Shown here piece by piece: positions 1 through 5,788 of a stretch of DNA of 5,788 nucleotides. Location of the stretch: positions 1-5,788 of the forward strand of contig JAKAFG010000134.1 in assembly GCA_021818125.1 (NCBI GenBank), in the 5' to 3' direction. The position numbers and the translations under genes are program-made. The notes under the pieces are model-generated. The model saw nothing but the letters and a program-made list of their open reading frames with translations. It was not told the DNA's origin and searched no databases. The stretch's first letter is position 1; each line of letters begins with the position of its first letter. This DNA comes from Pseudomonadota bacterium (GTDB lineage Bacteria > Pseudomonadota > Gammaproteobacteria > Acidithiobacillales > Acidithiobacillaceae).

Positions 1-1950
1 CTGCGTCATCCCCTGATCTTTTATTTCGGCCATAGCGCCACCTTCTATGTAAATAAACTCCAGGTAGCCGGACTGATCGGACAGCGTCTCGATCCACGTT
101 TAGAGTCCGTTTTTGCGGTCGGCGTCGATGAAATGTCCTGGGACGACCTGGACGAAACCCACTACGACTGGCCCTCCGTCGACGACGTCCGTCAATACCG
201 GCAGCGGGTGCGGGAACTGGTGGACGGTCTGATCCGCGAGATGCCCCTGTCCCTGCCCATCACTTGGGATTCACCGTGGTGGGTGATGCTCATGGGAATT
301 GAGCATGAAAACATCCATCTGGAGACCAGTTCGGTGCTCATGCGGCAATTGCCTCTGTCCCGCGTCCGGCCTGTGGAAGCCTTCCGTCCCTGGACCCCCG
401 CAGGGGCCGCGCCGGATAATATCCTGCAGGCCGTGGCCGGCGGCGCCGTCCGTCTGGGCAAAGAACGCGCCGATCCCCGTTATGGCTGGGATAATGAATA
501 TGGTCTTCATCAGGCGGCACTACAGCCCTTTCATGCCTCCCGCTTTTTGGTGAGCAATCAGGAGTTCCTGGCTTTCGTGGAGCAGGATGGCTACAGTGAG
601 AGCCGCTGGTGGACAGTGGAGGGAGATCGCTGGCGCCGCTTCAGCCAGGCCCGGCATCCGACTTTCTGGGTCCCGGATCAGGACACCTGGCGGCTACGCC
701 TGATCGCGGAGGAACGTCCCATGCCGTGGAACTGGCCGGTGGAGGTGAATGCGCTGGAAGCCGATGCCTTCTGCCGCTGGAAATCGGCCCGGACCGGTCA
801 GAGCCTGCGCCTGCCCAGCGAGGATGAATGGCGGCGTTTGCGTGATCTCTGCGTGCTGGCGGACAGTGATGCCTGGGACGACGCGGTGCCTGGCAATATC
901 GGACTCGCCGCAGGCTGCTCGCCCTGCCCCGTAGATCAATTCAAACAGGGGGATTTCTACGATGTAGTCGGCAACGTCTGGCAATGGACCGCGACGCCCA
1001 TCTATCCCTTTTCCGGTTTCGAGGTGCATCCGCTTTATGATGACTTCACGGTGCCCACCTTCGACCAGCAGCACAATCTCATCAAGGGCGGCTCATTCAT
1101 CAGTCTCGGCAACGAAACGCAGCAGGAGGCCCGCTACGCCTTCCGCCGCCATTTCTTCCAGCACGCGGGATTCCGTTATGTGGCCTCGCCCAATGTACTG
1201 CCTGAGGTACCGGTTTATGAGAGTGATGCCCTGATCTCCCAGTATGCGGAATTTCACTATGGGCGCGAATACTATGGGGTGGCCAATTTTGCGGCGGAGG
1301 TCGTAGGGATCGCGGTGGAGGCTATGGCCGGCAGGCCTTTACGTCGCGCTCTGGACATCGGTTGTGCCGTAGGCCGTGGTAGTTTTGAACTGGCAAAGCA
1401 CTGCCCCGAGGTCACCGGCCTCGACTTCTCGGCACGCTTCATCAGCGTAGGCGTGCAACTGCGCGAGCGCGGGCACTTCTCCTACACGCTGACCGAAGAG
1501 GGTGAACTGCAAAGCTATCAAACGGCAGATCTCGCTGCCCTGGGTCTGACCGGGACGGCGGACCGGGTCCACTTCTTCCAGGCCGACGCCTGCAATCTGA
1601 AGCCTTTGTATCGGGATTATGATCTGGTAGTGGCAGCCAACCTCATTGACCGCCTGCACCATCCCCGCAAATTTCTGGAGGACATTGCCGACCGCATCCT
1701 TCCCGGCGGTTTACTGGTCATCACTTCACCCTATACCTGGCTGGAAGAACATACTGCGCGGACGGAATGGCTCGGTGGTTTCAAACGAGGTGGGGAGAAT
1801 CTGAGCACCTTCGACGCCCTGCGTGAAATTTTGTCCGGAGCATTCCGTCTGCGCGATGACAGCCCGCAGGATTTGTCCTTCGTCATCCGCGAAACGGCGC
1901 GCAAATATCAGCATAGTATCGCACAGGTGACCATCTGGGAGCGCTTATGA
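1..1950 (+). CDS. ovoA: 5-histidylcysteine sulfoxide synthase / mercaptohistidine N-methyltransferase OvoA (5' partial)
   Basis: The reading frame is open from base 1, so the true start lies upstream; 649 residues are visible and probably about 50 are missing, judging from the usual family layout. OvoA is an Fe(II)-dependent cytoplasmic enzyme that couples cysteine to C5 of histidine with O2, giving 5-histidylcysteine sulfoxide; its C-terminal domain later N-methylates 5-thiohistidine to ovothiol A. Domains, numbered from the first visible residue: a DinB-like region (1 to about 125) starting LRHPLIFYFGH, with the iron motif HENIHLE (H102, H106, E108; HX3HXE) and H11 as the likely third ligand by analogy with EgtB; an FGE-sulfatase-like domain (about 145-395) with GNVWQW (324-329), KGGSF (362-366) and an RRHFFQHAGFR segment (382-392); a Rossmann methyltransferase (about 405-649) with DIGCAVGR (452-459) and acidic D475 in VTGLDFS for SAM. 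The ATG at 133 is internal, because clear family sequence precedes it. The methyltransferase domain separates OvoA from EgtB of ergothioneine synthesis. No frameshift is seen. Confidence 0.95.
   Translation: MRHPLIFYFGHSATFYVNKLQVAGLIGQRLDPRLESVFAVGVDEMSWDDLDETHYDWPSVDDVRQYRQRVRELVDGLIREMPLSLPITWDSPWWVMLMGIEHENIHLETSSVLMRQLPLSRVRPVEAFRPWTPAGAAPDNILQAVAGGAVRLGKERADPRYGWDNEYGLHQAALQPFHASRFLVSNQEFLAFVEQDGYSESRWWTVEGDRWRRFSQARHPTFWVPDQDTWRLRLIAEERPMPWNWPVEVNALEADAFCRWKSARTGQSLRLPSEDEWRRLRDLCVLADSDAWDDAVPGNIGLAAGCSPCPVDQFKQGDFYDVVGNVWQWTATPIYPFSGFEVHPLYDDFTVPTFDQQHNLIKGGSFISLGNETQQEARYAFRRHFFQHAGFRYVASPNVLPEVPVYESDALISQYAEFHYGREYYGVANFAAEVVGIAVEAMAGRPLRRALDIGCAVGRGSFELAKHCPEVTGLDFSARFISVGVQLRERGHFSYTLTEEGELQSYQTADLAALGLTGTADRVHFFQADACNLKPLYRDYDLVVAANLIDRLHHPRKFLEDIADRILPGGLLVITSPYTWLEEHTARTEWLGGFKRGGENLSTFDALREILSGAFRLRDDSPQDLSFVIRETARKYQHSIAQVTIWERL
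1937..1941 (+). promoter_or_regulatory. Ribosome binding site for ovoB inside the end of ovoA
   Basis: GGGAG lies 5 bases before the ATG at 1947 and is embedded in the last codons of ovoA (Trp-Glu-Arg-Leu). Good spacing plus the ATGA stop/start overlap supports this start for the downstream gene and suggests translational coupling. Confidence 0.7.
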
Positions 1951-3104
1951 GCGCGGAACAGAACAGCGTCGACTTCGACCGGGTCATGCCACGACGCGGA
2001 ACCGGATGCCTCAAATGGGATGGTGCGGCAGAACGTTTCGGCGCTGAAGTGCTGCCCATGTGGGTGGCAGATATGGATTTCGCCGCACCCGACACGGTCA
2101 TAGCCGATTTGCAGGAACGCCTGAATCACCCCATTTTCGGTTATCCGGGCAACGAAAGAACCATGTTGCAGGCCGCCGCCGCCTGGCTAGCCAGGCGCCA
2201 TGACTGGCGACCGGAAAGCGACGCGGTCGCCTGTATCAGCGGTGTCGTTCCTGCCCTTTACGCAGCCGTACGTGCCTTCACCCGACCGGGCGAGGCGGTC
2301 ATCGTCATGCCTCCCATTTATCCGCCGTTCATGACCGCAGTGGAGGACAACGGGCGGGAATTGCTGCTGACCCCGCTGATCGCGGATGACACCGGCCATT
2401 ACCGCATGAACTGGGATGCCCTGGAAACCGCCGTCCGGCAGGCGAAGCTGCTGCTCCTCTGCTCGCCCCACAATCCGGTGGGGCGGGTCTGGACACCGGA
2501 AGAGCTGCAACGACTAGGTACTCTCTGCGCTGAAGCGGGCTGCGTGATCGTCAGCGATGAAATCCATGCCGACCTCAGCCACCATCCGCACTGCCCCCTC
2601 CCCAGCCGCTTCCCGCGCGCGATCCTCCTGACCTCTGCCGGCAAAAGCTTCAATCTGGCGGGACTGGGTGGCGGAGTCAGCATCATCCCCGATACTGGGC
2701 TGCGTCGCGCCTTTCTGAATGAAGTCCACCGCAGCCAGATTCAGCACACCAACCTCTTCGCCCTGACCGCCATGACCAGCGCCTGGCGACACGGTGCGGA
2801 GTGGCAGGCCGCATTGCGCCAGTATCTGAGCAATAATGCCCGCCTCATCGCCGATTTTCTGGCCGAAAAATTACCCGAAGTCGGCTACCACCCTCCGGAG
2901 TTTGGCTATTTGGCCTGGCTGGATGTGCACCATTACGGCGACGACGAAACGCTGGCGCGGCGTCTGCTGCAAGCTGGTCTCGGCCTCAATCCCGGCCCCA
3001 GTTTCGGGCCGGGCGGCGAGGGTTTTGTGCGACTGAATTTCGCTGCACCGCGGAGCGTGCTGGGGGAAGGCCTGGACCGCCTGCGGCAGGCGCTGCACCG
3101 GTAG
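1947..3104 (+). CDS. ovoB: PLP-dependent C-S lyase of the MalY/PatB family, probable ovothiol sulfoxide lyase OvoB
   Basis: This 385-residue protein is a fold-type I PLP enzyme of the MalY/PatB (cystathionine beta-lyase-like) aminotransferase family and has the usual family length. Visible landmarks: PMWVADMDF (37-45) near the N-terminus, typical of MalY/PatB; FGYPG (64-68); SPHNPVGR (173-180) with the cofactor-binding Asn176; SDEIHADL (203-210) with Asp204, which pairs with the pyridine nitrogen; TSAGKSFNLAGLG with Lys233 as the Schiff-base lysine; and Arg362 in FVRLNF for the substrate carboxylate. There is no signal peptide, so it is cytoplasmic. Its ATG overlaps the ovoA stop (ATGA). The family alone would allow a cystathionine beta-lyase or a general cysteine-S-conjugate lyase. 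The tight coupling to ovoA makes OvoB the best call: PLP-dependent cleavage of 5-histidylcysteine sulfoxide, with release of pyruvate and ammonia, leading to 5-thiohistidine. The family is clear from sequence; the exact substrate is inferred from context. Confidence 0.88.
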   Translation: MSAEQNSVDFDRVMPRRGTGCLKWDGAAERFGAEVLPMWVADMDFAAPDTVIADLQERLNHPIFGYPGNERTMLQAAAAWLARRHDWRPESDAVACISGVVPALYAAVRAFTRPGEAVIVMPPIYPPFMTAVEDNGRELLLTPLIADDTGHYRMNWDALETAVRQAKLLLLCSPHNPVGRVWTPEELQRLGTLCAEAGCVIVSDEIHADLSHHPHCPLPSRFPRAILLTSAGKSFNLAGLGGGVSIIPDTGLRRAFLNEVHRSQIQHTNLFALTAMTSAWRHGAEWQAALRQYLSNNARLIADFLAEKLPEVGYHPPEFGYLAWLDVHHYGDDETLARRLLQAGLGLNPGPSFGPGGEGFVRLNFAAPRSVLGEGLDRLRQALHR

Positions 3105-3126
3105 TCCGGGAGCCTCTTCGCGGGCA

Positions 3127-3147
3127 ATACCATGCGAACAATGGTAT
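3127..3147. repeat. Perfect 7-bp inverted repeat (possible operator)
   Basis: ATACCAT (3127-3133) and ATGGTAT (3141-3147) are exact reverse complements around a 7-base centre (GCGAACA). It sits 22 bases after the ovoB stop, in the 101-base gap before the acyltransferase gene. CGG (3121-3123) and CCG (3148-3150) could extend the stem across a 3-base bulge. No run of T follows, so a Rho-independent terminator is unlikely. It lies just upstream of, and touching, the region where a -35 element would fall for the TACAAT box at 3168, so an operator role is possible but unproven. Confidence 0.5.
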
Positions 3148-3173
3148 CCGAACGCCCCGCCCTGTCCTACAAT
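3145..3173 (+). promoter_or_regulatory. Possible weak sigma-70-type promoter for the acyltransferase gene
   Basis: TACAAT (3168-3173) matches the -10 consensus at five of six positions and stands 32 bases before the GTG start. At a 17-base spacing the -35 position would be TATCCG (3145-3150), a poor match, so the promoter would be weak or activator-dependent. The alternative is read-through from ovoAB. This is a tentative call from eye inspection only. Confidence 0.25.
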
Positions 3174-3187
3174 ACCTGCCACAGAAT

Positions 3188-3202
3188 GGAGGAGACCAGG
3201 GG
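3188..3202 (+). promoter_or_regulatory. Purine-rich ribosome binding region before a GTG start
   Basis: Two Shine-Dalgarno-like cores lie before the GTG at 3206: GGAGGAG (3188-3194, 11 bases before the start) and AGGGG (3198-3202, 3 bases before it). The first is long-spaced and the second short-spaced, so neither is ideal. The ATG at 3187 is in another frame and meets a stop at 3244, which leaves GTG 3206 as the best start. Confidence 0.5.
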
Positions 3203-3205
3203 AAA

Positions 3206-4114
3206 GTGGCTGAGGTACAGGGAAATCTGCGGCAAAAGGCAGTAGCCTCGCTGGCAGCGGGCATTCTGCGCGGGGCGGGTTACCTGCCGCGGCGTTGGCG
3301 TGCGGCTCTCGGTGCGATGCTCGGTGATCTGGTGCGGCTCAGTATGACACGGGCGCGCAAGGTGGTGGACGCCAACCTCGCCATTGTTTTCCCTATGATG
3401 AGCCTGGCCCAGCGGCATACCCTGCGGCGCGCACATTTCCGGGCACTGGGCCAGGCGGCCCTGGAGTTGGGACCACTGTGGTACTGGCCCTTGCCCCGCG
3501 CCCTCGGACTGATCCGTGAGGTGCAAGGGGACGATCTGATAGACGCCGCGTTAGCCAAAGGACGTGGGGTTATTCTCTTCACCGCGCACCTCGGGGCCTG
3601 GGAAGCTGCGGTGCTCTACATCGGACAACGCTGGCCGATAACCGTACTCTACATGGAAACCCGTAATCCGGCCGTCAATGCGCACATAGTGGCCGGACGC
3701 GGGCGCAGCGGTGCGCAACTGGTCCCCAAGGAGGGGGGTATCCGCCCGCTGCTCCAGGCGCTGCATCAAGGAAACGCTATCGGTATACTTCCAGATCAGA
3801 ACGTCGATCCGCGCGAAGGGGATTATGCCCCTTTCTTTGGCCGTCCTGCCTGCACAACACCTTTGCTGGGCCGGCTGGCAGCGCGGCGTGGAAGCCCGGT
3901 GTTCGGACTCTTTGCCTATCGGCTACCGGACGGTGAGGGTTTTCGCATCGAGATTGTGCCTATGCCTGAATCTTTCCCGAGCGGCGATGCGGAGGCGGAT
4001 GCCACGGCGATGAATGTCGCACTGGAGACCGCCATCCGCAAAGCCCCTGAACAATACTGGTGGGTTCATCGTCGTTTCAAGGATCAGCCGGAAGGCTGGG
4101 ACTACCCCTATTAA
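3206..4114 (+). CDS. LpxL/LpxM-family lipid A-type (lysophospholipid) acyltransferase
   Basis: This 302-residue protein matches the bacterial lipid A biosynthesis acyltransferase family in length (E. coli LpxL is about 306) and in motifs. The catalytic HX4E motif is HLGAWE (His128, Glu133) after a hydrophobic strand GVILFTA. ETRNP (151-155), LPDQN (195-199), the APFFG segment (208-212) and C-terminal YWWVHRRFK (284-292) follow in the family order. The N-terminal region (about 10-48) is amphipathic and Arg-rich rather than a strong transmembrane helix, which suggests association with the inner face of the cytoplasmic membrane. Members usually transfer an acyl chain from acyl-ACP to a Kdo-lipid A precursor; related members acylate other lipids such as ornithine lipids. 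Which acyl chain and position are used cannot be read from the sequence, so no gene symbol is given. It converges with waaA, whose product makes the Kdo-bearing substrate that LpxL enzymes normally need, which favours a lipid A role. GTG start, preceded by purine-rich sequence. Confidence 0.88.
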   Translation: MAEVQGNLRQKAVASLAAGILRGAGYLPRRWRAALGAMLGDLVRLSMTRARKVVDANLAIVFPMMSLAQRHTLRRAHFRALGQAALELGPLWYWPLPRALGLIREVQGDDLIDAALAKGRGVILFTAHLGAWEAAVLYIGQRWPITVLYMETRNPAVNAHIVAGRGRSGAQLVPKEGGIRPLLQALHQGNAIGILPDQNVDPREGDYAPFFGRPACTTPLLGRLAARRGSPVFGLFAYRLPDGEGFRIEIVPMPESFPSGDAEADATAMNVALETAIRKAPEQYWWVHRRFKDQPEGWDYPY

Positions 4115-4119
4115 AATGC

Positions 4120-5373
4120 TTACGGAACAATACGATCTAGCAGGGCAAAAGTACGCCCCAGCGCGCCACGCTGCTGCTGCAGAAACGCCAAGGCCCGGTC
4201 GCCCATCTCTGTCGCTGGCTCCTGGGTAGTCAACCACGCCCCCAACTGCGCTACCAGGGCCTCGACATCCACAACCTGAACCGCAGCGTTGGCCGCCAGC
4301 AAATCCTGGGTGATGCCCTTAAAATTATCCATATACGGGCCGAAGGTAACCGGGCGGGCCAGTGCTGCAGCTTCCAAGGGATTATGCCCCCCCGCCGGCA
4401 CAAAACTGCCACCGATGGTCACCACATCTGCCGCCGCGTAGAAGTCCATCACCTCACCCAGTGTATCTATCAGAAAAACCGCGCGCCCCCCCACGTCCTC
4501 AGCACGCGAGCGCAAGGCAAAGGACACCCCCTTTGCCTGCATCCGTGCCATCACCTCCAGTCGCCGCGAGGGATGACGGGGAATCAGCACCAGCAGCAGA
4601 TCCGGCCATTGGCGCTGCAAGTCTTCCAGCGCCGCCAGCGCCATCTGCTCCTCACCAGCATGCGTAGAAGCGAATACCCAGACCGGCCGCCCAGCGAAGC
4701 GCTGCTGCCACTGGCGCCCCTGCTCCCGCGCGGCGACAGGTTCCGGCAGGTCATATTTGATATTACCGGTCACCACCACATGCTCTGCCCCCAGGTCGCG
4801 GAAAGCCGCCGCATCTTCCGAACTCTGGGCCGCAATGGCGCTCATACTGGCCAATGCGGGGGCAAAGAGCGTCCGGAAACGGACGTAACCCCGAAGCGAG
4901 CGCTGCGAGAGCCGGGCATTGGCCAACATCAGGGGCACGCCCTCGCGGCTGGCCGCATGACAGAGATTGGGCCAGATTTCCGTCTCCATGATGATTCCCA
5001 AGCGCGGTCGCTGGCGGCGAAAAAAGCGCGTGACCGCCGCAGACAGGTCATAGGGCAGGTAATACTGCGGCACTTCCGTACCCAAGCGCTGCCTGACTAC
5101 AGCGGCTCCCGTCGGCGTTGTGCTGGTCATCAGAATGGGCACCTCCGGATAACGTGCCTGCAAAGCCCGCACCAGGGGAATTGCCGCGATGGTCTCCCCC
5201 ACACTCACCGCATGAATCCAGATGGGCCGATCCGAACGGCGCGGTCCCCAGCCGAAACGCTCCCGCCAGCGCTCCCGGTAGGCAGGTCGTCGCCAGGCCC
5301 GCCAGAGGGTAAAACCCAGGATAACAGGGCTGAGTAGCCAGAGCAGAAAGGCGTAGAAGCGACGGCTCATCAT
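4120..5373 (-). CDS. waaA: 3-deoxy-D-manno-octulosonic acid (Kdo) transferase WaaA/KdtA
   Basis: This 417-residue protein is a full-length member of glycosyltransferase family 30 (E. coli WaaA is about 425). It transfers Kdo from CMP-Kdo to the lipid A precursor lipid IVA at the cytoplasmic face of the inner membrane. An N-terminal hydrophobic segment (about 7-25) followed by Arg-rich sequence is the usual membrane anchor. HAVSVGE (54-60) contains the catalytic-base glutamate (Glu60); METEIWPN (129-136), GNIKYD (203-208), ASTHAGEE (235-242), PRHPSR (265-270) and GGSFVPAGGHNPLE (321-334) form the donor- and acceptor-binding core. Whether it adds one, two or more Kdo units cannot be told. Its start overlaps the stop of the upstream phosphatase gene within ATGATG: the first ATG (5373) shares 4 bases with that gene, the second (5370) shares 1, and either could be used. 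No clear Shine-Dalgarno lies upstream, so translational coupling is likely. Confidence 0.95.
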   Translation of the reverse strand: MMSRRFYAFLLWLLSPVILGFTLWRAWRRPAYRERWRERFGWGPRRSDRPIWIHAVSVGETIAAIPLVRALQARYPEVPILMTSTTPTGAAVVRQRLGTEVPQYYLPYDLSAAVTRFFRRQRPRLGIIMETEIWPNLCHAASREGVPLMLANARLSQRSLRGYVRFRTLFAPALASMSAIAAQSSEDAAAFRDLGAEHVVVTGNIKYDLPEPVAAREQGRQWQQRFAGRPVWVFASTHAGEEQMALAALEDLQRQWPDLLLVLIPRHPSRRLEVMARMQAKGVSFALRSRAEDVGGRAVFLIDTLGEVMDFYAAADVVTIGGSFVPAGGHNPLEAAALARPVTFGPYMDNFKGITQDLLAANAAVQVVDVEALVAQLGAWLTTQEPATEMGDRALAFLQQQRGALGRTFALLDRIVP

Positions 5374-5788
5374 TCGCGGCGCAAAATACGGTTGGTCAAC
5401 CAGTCCAGACGATACCAGGGCCGGAAGTTTTTCAGGACGCGCTCGCGCTCATACCCATCCTTGATCCAGTCACGCAGGGTCAAGCCGGGCTGGCGGACGG
5501 CGGCATCGTGGTAACTAATGAAAAACCAGTCGAGGATGCCGGTATTGGCATGCCGGATATGACCGAAGGGCCACAAACGCAATTGCCGTTGCGCCTCGCT
5601 GAGGGGTATTCCCAACTCCAGATGGAGATACAGCACACTGATGAAACCAGCCCGATCCGCCCCGGATTTGCAGTGCAGCAAAAAAGGTTTGGGTAATTGA
5701 TCCAGCACCTCGATGGCCGCCAGCAACTGGTTACGTTCCGGCAGATCCCGGGAGCCGAAGCCGTGCAGGGTCAGGTGCGTCATGCCCA
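5370..5788 (-). CDS. Cysteine-based tyrosine/dual-specificity-type phosphatase (N-terminus off window)
   Basis: The frame is open to the window edge, and the visible part begins inside the catalytic domain, so the ATG at 5783 is probably not the true start. Numbered from that Met, the P-loop is HCKSGADRAG with nucleophile Cys38 and phosphate-binding Arg44 (CX5R). The preceding segment (THLTLHGFGSRDLP, then a helix ending at LPKPFLL) resembles the strand-loop-helix before the P-loop in bacterial dual-specificity-like phosphatases. After it come a helix with LSEAQRQL and a conserved-looking stretch, WPFGHIRHANTGILDWFF (71-88), then a basic, Trp-rich tail. No signal peptide can be assessed. The missing N-terminus should hold the general-acid aspartate region. 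It overlaps waaA and is probably co-transcribed with it, so the substrate may be a lipid A/LPS or other envelope phosphate rather than a phosphoprotein; this is inference. Family confidence is high; function is open. Confidence 0.85.
   Translation of the reverse strand, partial: GMTHLTLHGFGSRDLPERNQLLAAIEVLDQLPKPFLLHCKSGADRAGFISVLYLHLELGIPLSEAQRQLRLWPFGHIRHANTGILDWFFISYHDAAVRQPGLTLRDWIKDGYERERVLKNFRPWYRLDWLTNRILRRE

Noticed and set aside
133..135. ATG as the start of ovoA
   Set aside because: The 44 codons before it are in frame and encode typical OvoA sequence (RHPLIFYFGH and onward), so this Met is internal.
694..1074. A 126-codon open frame on the - strand inside ovoA
   Set aside because: It lies opposite the conserved FGE-like domain, has no recognisable motif, and has no supporting ribosome binding context.
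3121..3165. Rho-independent terminator after ovoB
   Set aside because: The inverted repeat stem is AT-rich and short and is followed by CCGAACGCCCCGCCC, not a T-run.
3167..3526. A 119-codon open frame on the - strand across the acyltransferase start
   Set aside because: It runs antisense to the acyltransferase N-terminus; the product has no family features and would remove the intergenic region that carries the purine-rich start site.
4140..4160. Small GGGC...GCCC stem after the acyltransferase stop as a terminator
   Set aside because: Only about 4 base pairs, no T-run, and it lies within the waaA coding region.
4384..5337. A 317-codon open frame on the + strand opposite waaA
   Set aside because: It is fully antisense to a strongly supported waaA, its product is a Pro/Arg/His-rich mix with no recognisable domain, and such long shadow frames are common in GC-rich DNA.
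5781..5783. ATG as the true start of the phosphatase gene
   Set aside because: A protein starting here would lack the N-terminal part of the phosphatase fold, and the frame stays open to the window edge.
1..5788. Mobile element, defence island or CRISPR array
   Set aside because: No transposase, integrase, terminal repeats, regularly spaced repeats or nuclease genes are visible; all five genes are metabolic or envelope genes of uniform character.

Overview
The window carries five protein-coding genes packed almost end to end, with two of them cut by the window edges. It suggests a Gram-negative, proteobacterial chromosome: a Kdo transferase (WaaA) and a lipid A-type acyltransferase imply lipopolysaccharide, and GC looks moderately high (about 60% by eye). 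The gene content would fit a gamma-proteobacterium or an Acidithiobacillus-like lineage, but that placement is a guess. No insertion sequence, CRISPR array, tRNA or rRNA gene is visible, and no segment looks foreign in composition.

Positions 1-3104 (+ strand) hold an ovothiol biosynthesis pair. The first gene is ovoA (5' end missing), a three-part enzyme with a DinB-like iron-binding region, an FGE-sulfatase-like domain and a SAM methyltransferase. Its stop overlaps the start of a MalY/PatB-type PLP enzyme by 4 bases. By family and context the second gene is ovoB, the sulfoxide lyase. Together they would join cysteine to histidine oxidatively, cleave the C-S bond to give 5-thiohistidine, and methylate it to ovothiol A, a redox-protective thiol.

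Positions 3105-3205 are the only intergenic space of any size. It holds a perfect 7-bp inverted repeat, a possible weak promoter and a purine-rich ribosome binding region. These precede an LpxL-family acyltransferase gene at 3206-4114 (+ strand, GTG start).

Positions 4120-5788 (- strand) hold a cysteine-based (CX5R) tyrosine/dual-specificity-type phosphatase, cut at its N-terminus by the window edge, followed by waaA (kdtA). They are joined by an ATGATG overlap. This pair converges on the acyltransferase gene with only 5 bases between the two stop codons and no visible terminator. The three right-hand genes look like a small envelope/lipid A module: Kdo addition, acylation, and a phosphatase of unknown substrate. 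I saw no wholly novel system. The points most worth following are the phosphatase coupled to waaA, the ovothiol operon, and the palindrome between the two modules.
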